Source: Flavobacterium rhamnosiphilum (GTDB taxonomy: Bacteria; Bacteroidota; Bacteroidia; Flavobacteriales; Flavobacteriaceae). Taken from it: a DNA stretch of 64,000 bases. The notes beneath the pieces were generated by a model. That model did no database searches and was not told the origin of the DNA. It saw nothing but the letters and a program-made list of their open reading frames with translations. The first letter of the stretch is position 1. The number at the start of each line of letters is the position of its first letter. The stretch is from contig NZ_SMLG01000001.1 in assembly GCF_004349195.1 (NCBI RefSeq), positions 496,001 to 560,000 of the forward strand, written 5' to 3'. Both the position numbers and the translations under genes were made by a program. Shown one piece after another: positions 16,427 to 23,934 of the stretch.

Positions 16427-19400
16427 ATGAAATACAATCCGAACGAAATAGAGGCCAAATGGCAGAAATATTGGTTAGAAAACGAAACGTTTAAAGCCGA
16501 AAACAACTCAGAAAAACCTAAATATTACGTACTTGATATGTTTCCTTATCCATCTGGAGCGGGATTGCACGTAGGACATCCGCTGGGATATATTGCCTCT
16601 GATGTGTATTCCAGATACAAAAGACACCAAGGTTTTAATGTGTTGCACCCAATGGGTTATGACAGTTTTGGATTGCCTGCGGAACAATATGCCATTCAAA
16701 CGGGACAACGTCCTGAAGATACGACTTCGGTAAATATTGATGGAGGAACGGATAAGGAAGGAAATAAAATTGCCGGATACAGAAAGCAATTGGATAAAAT
16801 TGGATTCTCTTTTGATTGGAGCAGAGAAGTGCGCACTTCAAATCCGGATTATTACAAACACACGCAATGGATTTTCATCCAATTATTCAATTCTTGGTAC
16901 AATAAAAACAGCGATAAAGCAGAAGATATTTCGACTTTGGTTTCCGTTTTTTCAACGGAAGGAAATGCAAACGTCAATGCGGTTTGCGATGAAAATATTG
17001 AAGCTTTTTCAGCCAATGAATGGAACGCTTTCGCAAAAGAACAGCAGGAGAAAATTTTGTTGCAATACAGATTGACCTATTTAGCCGAGACGGAGGTGAA
17101 CTGGTGTCCGGGATTAGGAACGGTTTTGGCGAATGACGAAATCGTAAATGGCGTTTCAGAGCGTGGCGGTTTTACAGTAGTGCGCAAGAAAATGACCCAA
17201 TGGAGCATGCGAATTTCGGCTTATGCAGAACGTTTGTTGCAAGGATTGAACGATATTGATTGGAGCGAAAGCATCAAGGAAAGCCAAAGAAACTGGATTG
17301 GAAAATCCGTTGGAGCAACGGTAGTATTCCCCCTCCTAACCTCCCCCGAAGGGGAAGGGACCAGAGCCGATAACTTTGGGGATAGTAAAGATAATAATGG
17401 GGATCTATTAAATGAAGTTCTTATTGACACGGTTAGCATCTCGTCTCCCTCCCCTTCGGGGAGGGTTGGGGTGGGGATATTCACCACTCGTCCTGATACC
17501 ATCTTCGGAGTTACGTTTATGACTTTAGCGCCAGAACACGAATTAGTTTCACAAATAACTACTCCGGAACAAAAAGCCGAAGTGGAAGCCTATATAGAAA
17601 AAACGTCAAAACGTTCCGAAAGAGAGCGTATGGCCGATGTAAAAACCATTTCGGGAGTATTCACCGGGGCGTATGCAGAACATCCTTTTACGAAAGAACC
17701 AATTCCGGTTTGGATTGGGGATTATGTTTTGGCTGGTTACGGAACAGGCGCGGTTATGGCGGTTCCTTGTGGCGACGAAAGAGATTATGCTTTTGCAAAT
17801 TTCTTCAAAGGGCAACAAGGAATGCAAGAAATCAAAAACATTTTTGCAAATGTGGATATTTCCAAAGAAGCGTATGGCTCTAAAGACAATGTGATTATCG
17901 CTAATTCTGATTTCCTAAATGGATTGAATTACAAAGAAGCGACTAAGAAAGCAATAGAAGAATTGGAAAAATTAAACCAAGGAAAAGGAAAAACGAATTT
18001 CCGTTTGCGTGATGCCGTTTTCTCTCGCCAGCGTTATTGGGGAGAGCCGTTTCCTGTATATTATGTGAATGGTTTGCCACAAATGATTGATGCGAAACAT
18101 TTGCCAATCATCTTACCGGAAGTAGAGAAATATTTACCAACCGAAGAAGGTTTGCCACCGTTAGGAAACGCTTTGGTTTGGGCGTGGGATAGTGTTAATA
18201 ATAAAGTTGTTTCTACCGATCTTGTCAACCCGAGCGCAGTCGAGGGTCAAACAATTTTTCCTTTAGAATTGAACACGATGCCAGGTTGGGCGGGAAGTTC
18301 ATGGTATTGGATGCGTTATATGGATGCGCACAATGAGAACGAATTTGCCAGCAAAGAAGCCTTAGCGTATTGGGAAAGCGTAGATTTATACATTGGCGGA
18401 AGTGAACATGCAACTGGACATTTATTGTATTCTCGTTTTTGGAACAAATTTTTGAAAGACAAAGGTTTTGCACCTACCGAAGAACCATTTAAAAAACTGA
18501 TTAATCAGGGAATGATTTTGGGAATGAGTGCTTTTGTTTATAAAGTTTCATTAAGTAATATTGGACAAAATACAGCTTCAAGTAATACTAAATTTTTAGA
18601 AATCGAAGAAATTGAAAAAAGTAAAGAAATTATTTTATCATTAGAGTCTATTTTGAAAAATAAATATATTTCTAAAGGCTTGTTTGAAGTTGAGTTGAAA
18701 GAACAATTTAATAAATTCCCTGTTTTTATTAATTCGGATAATATTCCATCATTAAAAAAAGAACTTGAAGAAAAAGGTTTTAAATCTATTTTGTTGAATA
18801 TTGACGGTAGACATGTCGATGTTTCGATTGTAAATTCTTCTGATGAATTAGATGAAAATAAATTTAAAGCTTGGAGAGAGGATTATGCCGATGCGGAATT
18901 TATAACCGAAGAAAACGGAAAATATATCGTTGGTCGCGAAATCGAAAAAATGTCGAAATCGAAATACAATGTCGTAACGCCAGATGATATTTGTAACGAA
19001 TACGGAGCTGATACATTGCGTTTGTATGAAATGTTCTTAGGGCCATTGGAACAAGCAAAACCTTGGAACACGGCAGGAATTTCAGGGGTTTTTGGTTTCT
19101 TGAAAAAACTATGTCGTTTGTATTTTGACGAAAATGGTTTGATTGTCACCAATGACGAACCAACCAAAGACAACTTAAAATCATTGCACAAAACCATCAA
19201 AAAAGTAGCAGAAGATATTGAAGGTTTCTCTTTTAATACTTCGGTTTCTCAGTTTATGATTTGCGTGAATGAATTGTCAACGCAAAATTGTCATTCTCGT
19301 GCAATTTTAGAACCATTAGCGATTGTGATTTCGCCGTATGCGCCACACATTGCTGAGGAATTGTGGTCATTGTTAGGGAATACAGGTTCGATTGCGACGG

Positions 19401-19627
19401 TTCCTTTTCCTATTTTTGAAGCTAAATATTTAGTAGAAAGCGAAAAGGAATATCCGGTTTCTTTCAATGGAAAAATGCGTTTTACGATGGTTCTACCTTT
19501 AGATTTAACCAAGGAACAAATCGAGGAAATCGTAATGAAAGACGAAAGAACCATTAAGCAATTAGAAGGCAGAACGCCAAACAAGGTGATTATCGTTCCG
19601 GGAAAAATTATCAATTTGGTGGGGTAA
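16427..19627 (+). CDS. leuS: Leucyl-tRNA synthetase with two in-frame expansions
   Basis: Charges tRNA-Leu and edits mischarged products. The class I HIGH motif is in GLHVGHPLGY (about residues 46-55), the CP1 editing domain carries TTRPDTIFG (about 352-360), and KMSKS lies near residue 841. At 1066 residues it is some 100-130 longer than the Bacteroidota enzymes I know (about 920-960). Two regions explain this. Residues about 301-350 are encoded by a GC-rich palindromic repeat (17329-17476) placed just before the editing motif. Residues about 705-798 are an AT-rich Lys/Glu/Ile-rich expansion of a variable loop ahead of KMSKS. Catalytic motifs on both sides are intact, so the enzyme is probably active. 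A strong terminator follows at 19710. Confidence 0.95.
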   Translation: MKYNPNEIEAKWQKYWLENETFKAENNSEKPKYYVLDMFPYPSGAGLHVGHPLGYIASDVYSRYKRHQGFNVLHPMGYDSFGLPAEQYAIQTGQRPEDTTSVNIDGGTDKEGNKIAGYRKQLDKIGFSFDWSREVRTSNPDYYKHTQWIFIQLFNSWYNKNSDKAEDISTLVSVFSTEGNANVNAVCDENIEAFSANEWNAFAKEQQEKILLQYRLTYLAETEVNWCPGLGTVLANDEIVNGVSERGGFTVVRKKMTQWSMRISAYAERLLQGLNDIDWSESIKESQRNWIGKSVGATVVFPLLTSPEGEGTRADNFGDSKDNNGDLLNEVLIDTVSISSPSPSGRVGVGIFTTRPDTIFGVTFMTLAPEHELVSQITTPEQKAEVEAYIEKTSKRSERERMADVKTISGVFTGAYAEHPFTKEPIPVWIGDYVLAGYGTGAVMAVPCGDERDYAFANFFKGQQGMQEIKNIFANVDISKEAYGSKDNVIIANSDFLNGLNYKEATKKAIEELEKLNQGKGKTNFRLRDAVFSRQRYWGEPFPVYYVNGLPQMIDAKHLPIILPEVEKYLPTEEGLPPLGNALVWAWDSVNNKVVSTDLVNPSAVEGQTIFPLELNTMPGWAGSSWYWMRYMDAHNENEFASKEALAYWESVDLYIGGSEHATGHLLYSRFWNKFLKDKGFAPTEEPFKKLINQGMILGMSAFVYKVSLSNIGQNTASSNTKFLEIEEIEKSKEIILSLESILKNKYISKGLFEVELKEQFNKFPVFINSDNIPSLKKELEEKGFKSILLNIDGRHVDVSIVNSSDELDENKFKAWREDYADAEFITEENGKYIVGREIEKMSKSKYNVVTPDDICNEYGADTLRLYEMFLGPLEQAKPWNTAGISGVFGFLKKLCRLYFDENGLIVTNDEPTKDNLKSLHKTIKKVAEDIEGFSFNTSVSQFMICVNELSTQNCHSRAILEPLAIVISPYAPHIAEELWSLLGNTGSIATVPFPIFEAKYLVESEKEYPVSFNGKMRFTMVLPLDLTKEQIEEIVMKDERTIKQLEGRTPNKVIIVPGKIINLVG
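17329..17476 (+). repeat. Palindromic repeat element inserted in frame in leuS
   Basis: The left arm CCCCCTCCTAACCTCCCCCG with its AAGGGGAAGGGA continuation (17329-17360) is mirrored by the right arm ending GGGGAGGGTTGGGGTGGGG (17445-17476), with about 85 bp between. Each arm also holds a small CCCC-GAAG-GGGG hairpin. This GC-rich block contrasts with the AT-rich gene around it and is translated as about 49 residues (PLLTSPEGEG ... SPSPSGRVGVG). Confidence 0.75.
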
Positions 19628-19641
19628 ATTTTAAACGTAAC

Positions 19642-19697
19642 GTTGTAGAGACGCACTGCAGTGCGTCTCTACGGTGCGTCGGGTGCCTCTCTACAAC
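19642..19697. repeat. GC-rich palindrome family downstream of leuS
   Basis: A perfect 28-bp palindrome centred on CTGCAG (19645-19672, arms GTAGAGACGCACTG) lies inside a wider inverted repeat GTTGTAGAGA / TCTCTACAAC (19642-19697). It is an intergenic repeat with no reading frame. Confidence 0.7.
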
Positions 19698-19709
19698 AAC
19701 AGATATATG

Positions 19710-19745
19710 AATCCAAATTCTATTTATTAGAATTTGGATTTTTTT
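19710..19745 (+). terminator. Rho-independent terminator of leuS
   Basis: 13-bp stem AATCCAAATTCTA / TAGAATTTGGATT with a five-base loop, followed by a T run. Confidence 0.85.
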
Positions 19746-19749
19746 ATTC

Positions 19750-19802
19750 CCATTCATGAAATCCGCGCAAATTCGTTTCATCTGCGTTATCCGCGTTCCA
19801 TT
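19750..19802. repeat. Short degenerate tandem words (ATCCGCG / ATCTGCG type)
   Basis: The stretch contains ATCCGCGCAAATTCG, then ATCTGCGTTATCCGCGTT, a run of related words about ten bases apart. Similar words recur at 57574-57618 before nrdB (TTTCCGCAATATTTCAC, GTAATCCGCAG). It looks like non-coding repeat debris. Confidence 0.35.
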
Positions 19803-19891
19803 TTATGAATGCCAAATTGACATTGTAAAAAATTGGTTCAGATTTTGATGATTCTTTTATAACTTTAAACAATAAATTAAAAAACAAAAAT

Positions 19892-20578
19892 ATGGGAATG
19901 GGTTATTTGATTCTTGCCGGAGCAATTATGCTTTTCAGCTGGTTAGTTAGTTCAAGACTAAAAAGCAAATTTGAACATTATTCTAAATTACAATTACAAA
20001 ACGGAATGTCCGGCGCTGAAATCGCCGAAAAAATGCTTGCCGATAACGGAATTCGTGATGTGAGAGTTATCTCTACACCGGGACGTTTGACGGATCATTA
20101 CAATCCAGTAGATAAAACAGTGAATCTAAGTGAGGTGGTTTACAACCAACGAAATGCTGCTGCGGCTGCTGTTGCGGCACACGAATGTGGTCACGCCGTG
20201 CAACATGCTGTGGGATATCAATGGTTGACGATGCGTTCTAAATTAGTGCCGGTGGTGAATGTGGCGTCAACGTATATGCAGTGGATTTTGCTTGCCGGAA
20301 TCTTGATGATGAAGACTTTTCCACAATTACTATTGGTAGGAATTATCATTTTTGCGGCAACCACTTTATTTTCGATTGTTACTTTGCCAGTAGAATATGA
20401 CGCGAGTCATCGTGCATTGGCTTGGTTAGAAAACAAAAGAATGTTGACGCAACAAGAACAAGCGGGAGCAAAAGATTCACTGAAATGGGCTGCCAGAACG
20501 TATGTCGTGGCTGCTTTGGGATCCATTGCAACACTGTTGTATTACGTTTCGATTTATATGGGAGGAAGAAGAAATTAG
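19892..20578 (+). CDS. Membrane zinc metallopeptidase (YugP-like)
   Basis: A 228-residue protein of the neutral zinc metallopeptidase family. The gluzincin motif HECGH (97-101) holds two zinc-ligand His residues and the catalytic Glu. A hydrophobic helix at the N-terminus (LILAGAIMLFSWLVS), a pair in the middle (MQWILLAGILMMKTF and LLLVGIIIFAATTLFSIV) and one at the C-terminus indicate an inner-membrane enzyme with the active site near the membrane. EYDASHRALAWL after the helices is the conserved third-ligand region. Substrates of this family are not established. It is monocistronic and faces the Lrp gene across an imperfect bidirectional terminator. Confidence 0.88.
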   Translation: MGMGYLILAGAIMLFSWLVSSRLKSKFEHYSKLQLQNGMSGAEIAEKMLADNGIRDVRVISTPGRLTDHYNPVDKTVNLSEVVYNQRNAAAAAVAAHECGHAVQHAVGYQWLTMRSKLVPVVNVASTYMQWILLAGILMMKTFPQLLLVGIIIFAATTLFSIVTLPVEYDASHRALAWLENKRMLTQQEQAGAKDSLKWAARTYVVAALGSIATLLYYVSIYMGGRRN

Positions 20579-20615
20579 ATTGTTAGAAAATTAGATCTTT
20601 AGAGAATTATAGAAA

Positions 20616-20646
20616 AAACCGTCTTGTTATCTTAACGAGATGGTTT
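20616..20646. terminator. Imperfect bidirectional terminator
   Basis: AAACCGTCTTGTTA / TAACGAGATGGTTT pair with two or three mismatches, between convergent genes ending at 20578 and 20702. The flanks contain low-complexity TTAGA/TCTAA words. Confidence 0.45.
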
Positions 20647-20701
20647 CCTTGTTTTAGAAATCTAACAATCCAATTATCTAAAAATCTGACTAAAGCTAAA
20701 G

Positions 20702-21172
20702 CTAAAGTTGAATCTGTCTGTCGATTTGTTGGTCTAAGGAAATGAAGGTTTCTGTTCTGGAAACACCTTCTATCGCTTGGATTTTTGTGTTGAGCAATTG
20801 CATTAAATGTTCGTTATCGCGACAAATAATTTTTATCAGAATCGACCAGTTTCCTGTCGTATAATGGCATTCCAATACTTCAGGAATTTTTTTTAAATCT
20901 CTCACGGCTTCTGGATTTCTAGCTGCTTTGTCCAGATAAATCCCAACAAAAGCCATCGTATTATACCCCAGGATTTTATTGTTTACCGTAAATTTTGATC
21001 CCGAAATAACGCCAGATTGCTCCAGTTTTCGCAAGCGTTGATGAATTGCCGCTCCTGAAATTCCTATTTTATTGGCGATTTGAAGAATCGGTTTTCGGGC
21101 ATCTTCCATCAGGTCGCGTAAAATTTCTTTGTCGATACCGTCAATTTCTACTATTAGGGAATTGATTTTCAT
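20702..21172 (-). CDS. Lrp/AsnC family transcriptional regulator
   Basis: A 156-residue DNA-binding protein. An N-terminal winged HTH (ILRDLMEDARKPILQIANKI, then GISGAAIHQRLRKLEQSGVI) is followed by an Lrp effector domain of the RAM/ACT fold (MAFVGIYLDKAARNPEAV; LECHYTTGNWSILIKIICRD). Members form octamers or dimers and usually sense amino acids. Nothing in the neighbourhood identifies the regulon. The adjacent 487-bp upstream gap is filled by repeats rather than by a divergent target gene. Confidence 0.93.
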   Translation of the reverse strand: MKINSLIVEIDGIDKEILRDLMEDARKPILQIANKIGISGAAIHQRLRKLEQSGVISGSKFTVNNKILGYNTMAFVGIYLDKAARNPEAVRDLKKIPEVLECHYTTGNWSILIKIICRDNEHLMQLLNTKIQAIEGVSRTETFISLDQQIDRQIQL

Positions 21173-21241
21173 GAGTTGTTATTTTAAACTAAAAGATGAA
21201 ATTTAGTTTGAATTGAAAATCAAATTTAAGATAAAAATGAC

Positions 21242-21471
21242 TAATGTTAATCAATATTGTCCGATATAAATTAAGTACAGTCCCTACGGGACAAATTCAC
21301 CAATCCTAGATCTCTTTCTACCAATATTTAACCTCTACGAGGTATGCTCCGTTAGGAGCAAAATGTTGGTAGAAAAACTAGACACACCTATTACAAATGT
21401 CCTGTAGGGACTATATTCATTGAAGTTGTATAATATTATTAGATTTTTATCGGACAACAATGAACGTTAAT
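21242..21471. mobile_element. MITE-like element of nested inverted repeats
   Basis: About 230 bp with three nested arms. Outermost is TTGTCCGATA (21257-21266) against TATCGGACAA (21448-21457), with homology extending outwards to both ends. The middle pair is AGTCCCTACGGGACA (21279-21293) against TGTCCTGTAGGGACT (21398-21412). Innermost is CTACCAATATT against AATGTTGGTAG (21318-21372), enclosing hairpins CCTCTACGAGG and GCTCCGTTAGGAGC. It has no coding capacity. The terminal-repeat structure suggests a non-autonomous mobile or REP-type element. Confidence 0.55.
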
Positions 21472-21505
21472 GAAAAATATAAGATTAATGTGTTATTTTT
21501 TAATA

Positions 21506-21574
21506 CTTAAATGAACTTCTATTTCTTATATGTTGATAAATACAAATCCTATAAGAAATAGAAGTTCATTTAAG
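21506..21574. repeat. Perfect 25-bp inverted repeat with 19-bp loop
   Basis: CTTAAATGAACTTCTATTTC plus TTATA (21506-21530) is repeated exactly in reverse complement at 21550-21574. It lies between the MITE-like element and the hemD terminator. The stem is too long and lacks a U run for an ordinary terminator. Confidence 0.7.
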
Positions 21575-21603
21575 AAATAATGTAATTGTTCAATTTTGTT
21601 GTA

Positions 21604-21636
21604 AAAAAAGCCATTCGGATTGCGAATGGCTTTTGT
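21604..21636 (-). terminator. Rho-independent terminator of hemD
   Basis: AAAAAAGCCATTCG / CGAATGGCTTTT stem with a short loop, 25 bp past the hemD stop on the minus strand. Confidence 0.8.
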
Positions 21637-21659
21637 AATTGTATCTGAAAAGTAATTTT

Positions 21660-22409
21660 TTATTTCCCTTTATTAGCTTCAATAATGTATTTTTCTAAAG
21701 CCATTGTCATTGAGGGCGTTGCTGGTGTTGGAGCAAGAATATCCACTCTTAAGCCGTGATCCAACGCTTCTTTTTGAGTAGTGCTTCCAAAAACGGCAAT
21801 TCGAGTATTATTTTGCTCGAAATCTGGGAAGTTCATAAACAATGATTTTATTCCGGTTGGGCTAAAGAAAGCCAAAACATCATAATATACATCGGCTAAA
21901 TCGGATAAATCACTCATTACGGTACGGTAAAAAACCGCTGGTGTCCAGTCTACTTTTAATGCGTTTAGCGTAATTGGCGCATCGGCATTCAATTGGTCTG
22001 AAGCAGGCAATAAGAATTTCTCGTCTTTGTATTTTTTTATCAGCGGAGATAAATCAGCAAAATCTTTTGGTCCAACGTAGATTTTACGCTTTCTATACAC
22101 TACGTATTTTTGCAGGTAAAAAGCAATAGCTTCGGATTGGCAGAAATATTTTAATCCTTCCGGAACTTTATAACGCATTTCATCAGCCACTCTGAAAAAG
22201 TGATCTACAGCATTTTTACTCGTTAAAATAATAGCGGTGTAATGATTAAGATCAATTTTTTGAAGTCTAATCTCTTTTGCATTAACTCCTTCTACGTGAA
22301 TAAAAGGTCTGAAATCAATTTTTACTTTATGCTTTTGTTGAAGTTCAAAGTAAGGGGAATTCTCCACTTTAGGCTCAGGCTGTGACACCAAAATTGTTTT
22401 CACTTTCAT
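21660..22409 (-). CDS. hemD: Uroporphyrinogen-III synthase
   Basis: Closes and inverts ring D of hydroxymethylbilane in haem synthesis. The family has weak sequence conservation. The 249-residue length, the ILVSQPEP opening, the AIILTSKNAVDHFF segment (the T/S-S-x-N-A-V motif of the family) and DVLAFFSPTGIKSLF with GSTTQKEALDHGL in the second domain all fit. It is co-transcribed with the DUF4271 gene 12 bp upstream, a neighbourhood seen widely in flavobacteria. Confidence 0.9.
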   Translation of the reverse strand: MKVKTILVSQPEPKVENSPYFELQQKHKVKIDFRPFIHVEGVNAKEIRLQKIDLNHYTAIILTSKNAVDHFFRVADEMRYKVPEGLKYFCQSEAIAFYLQKYVVYRKRKIYVGPKDFADLSPLIKKYKDEKFLLPASDQLNADAPITLNALKVDWTPAVFYRTVMSDLSDLADVYYDVLAFFSPTGIKSLFMNFPDFEQNNTRIAVFGSTTQKEALDHGLRVDILAPTPATPSMTMALEKYIIEANKGK

Positions 22410-22421
22410 ATTTAACGGTTT

Positions 22422-23093
22422 CTAAGCACTCCCTTTTGTAAACCAATAATACATAAAATAATAGGGGGCTATTTCAAGAGCGCAAAGATATAAAATAAAA
22501 TAAAACAACTTACCGAATATTATATTTTGATAATTTTTTATTGAAATCAAATAAGTTAATATATTGATTAGCAATATCATGGCTATAATTAACAATGGAA
22601 TATTTCTTGAAAAAGAGTCGTAATAAAACAAAATAATATTGAACGGCAGTATGAATAGTCCAATATAGGTTCTGTAAGTCACCTTTTGGAGGTTAAACTG
22701 GTCCATAAATTCTTCAATATTGAATGAAGTAGCTATTATTTTCTCTATCAAATATTTAGATAAAATAAAGAAAGCTAGGAAAGTAAATATTTGAATGTAA
22801 AGGATCCAATCTGTTTTTGAGGCGTGACCAAAATAGCTTAGCGCAATTTGAATGAAGAAAGCAAGCGAAATGACTTGGACAAAAAACAAGGAGATGGTGA
22901 AGCCGCTTTTTAGATGGCTGCTGTCTCTGTATACTTTGTTGTATTTATTTGAAAAAATTAAATTGGCAAAATCACCGAATCTGTTTTCGAAAACAGATTT
23001 TGTAACAGCAATAATTGCAAATGACAGAACAAAAAGCACGGTTGCCCAGTCTTTGCTCTCAGTTATTCTTGGATGAAGTATATTTTCGATCAT
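22422..23093 (-). CDS. DUF4271 family membrane protein
   Basis: A 223-residue integral-membrane protein with five or six hydrophobic helices, for example WATVLFVLSFAIIAV near the N-terminus and the last helix ending ALEIAPYYFMYYW. The order DUF4271-hemD, divergent from a polyprenol-phosphate mannosyltransferase, is typical for flavobacteria and supports the family call. Function is unknown. A TAATTTTG -7-like box on the minus strand (23101-23108) lies only 8 bp upstream of the start, so the transcript may be nearly leaderless. Confidence 0.82.
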   Translation of the reverse strand: MIENILHPRITESKDWATVLFVLSFAIIAVTKSVFENRFGDFANLIFSNKYNKVYRDSSHLKSGFTISLFFVQVISLAFFIQIALSYFGHASKTDWILYIQIFTFLAFFILSKYLIEKIIATSFNIEEFMDQFNLQKVTYRTYIGLFILPFNIILFYYDSFSRNIPLLIIAMILLINILTYLISIKNYQNIIFGKLFYFILYLCALEIAPYYFMYYWFTKGSA

Positions 23094-23169
23094 AACGCTA
23101 CAAAATTACTAATTTTTATATCATTCTTTTTATTATAATTTTATTAAGGATGAAATGGCATAAAAAGTT

Positions 23170-23177
23170 TACTTTTG
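23170..23177 (+). promoter_or_regulatory. -7 box for the GT2-pyrC-DUF4296 operon
   Basis: TACTTTTG, an exact TAnnTTTG match 20 bp before the ATG at 23197. Confidence 0.55.
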
Positions 23178-23196
23178 CGGTGAAATTAGTCAAAAT

Positions 23197-23922
23197 ATGA
23201 ATGATTGTATTGTTATAATTCCTACCTATAACGAAATTGAAAATATAGAAAGCATTATTCGATCGGTGTTTTCGCAACATAAATCTTTTCATGTTCTTAT
23301 TATTGATGATAATTCGCCGGATCACACAGCTGATAAGGTCGTTTTACTTCAGTCAGAATTTGAGGGCAGATTATTTTTGGAAAAAAGAGAAAAAAAAGCG
23401 GGTCTGGGAACGGCTTATGTTCATGGATTTAGATGGGCATTGGAGCATAAATATGATTTCATTTTTGAAATGGACGCTGATTTTTCCCACAATCCAAATG
23501 ATTTAGAGAAATTATACAATGCGTGCCATTTTGGCGATGCTGATTTAGCGATAGGATCCAGATACGTTACCGGAGTAAATGTGGTAAACTGGCCGTTGAG
23601 CCGTGTATTGATGTCTTATTTTGCATCGGTTTATGTACGAATGATTACCGGAATGAAGATTCATGATGCCACAGCAGGTTTCGTTTGTTACAAAAGAGAC
23701 GTATTAGAGGACATCAATTTAGATAAAATAAAATTTGTTGGATACGCTTTTCAAATTGAAATGAAATACAGAACGTATTGCAAAAAATTTCAAATTGCTG
23801 AGGTTCCCATCATTTTTACCGATAGAACAAAAGGGCAATCCAAAATGAGTAATTCAATAATTATTGAAGCCGTTTTTGGAGTTATTGCACTTAGATTAAA
23901 AAGATTAGTCAACACATTATAA
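23197..23922 (+). CDS. Polyprenol monophosphomannose synthase (GT2)
   Basis: Transfers mannose from GDP-mannose to a polyprenyl phosphate on the cytoplasmic face of the membrane, making a lipid-linked sugar donor. The 241 residues form a single GT-A domain: VIIPTYNEIENIESIIRSVF at the nucleotide site, DDNSPDHTADKV, GLGTAYVHGFRWALEH and the metal-binding EMDADFSHNP. GTDRTKGQSKMS-like segments near the C-terminus are conserved in the Dpm1 group. There are no C-terminal membrane helices, as in the soluble Dpm1 type. It is 12 bp upstream of pyrC and probably co-transcribed. Confidence 0.88.
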   Translation: MNDCIVIIPTYNEIENIESIIRSVFSQHKSFHVLIIDDNSPDHTADKVVLLQSEFEGRLFLEKREKKAGLGTAYVHGFRWALEHKYDFIFEMDADFSHNPNDLEKLYNACHFGDADLAIGSRYVTGVNVVNWPLSRVLMSYFASVYVRMITGMKIHDATAGFVCYKRDVLEDINLDKIKFVGYAFQIEMKYRTYCKKFQIAEVPIIFTDRTKGQSKMSNSIIIEAVFGVIALRLKRLVNTL

Positions 23923-23934
23923 GAAAAAGACAGG

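Noticed and set aside
19291..19656. Minus-strand frame of 121 codons at the end of leuS
   Set aside because: It overlaps the conserved anticodon-binding end of leuS and encodes no recognisable domain.
23101..23108. Leaderless transcript of DUF4271 as a separate finding
   Set aside because: The -7-like box at this position is only 8 bp from the ATG, but the match is a single AT-rich octamer and may be fortuitous; mentioned only in the gene entry.
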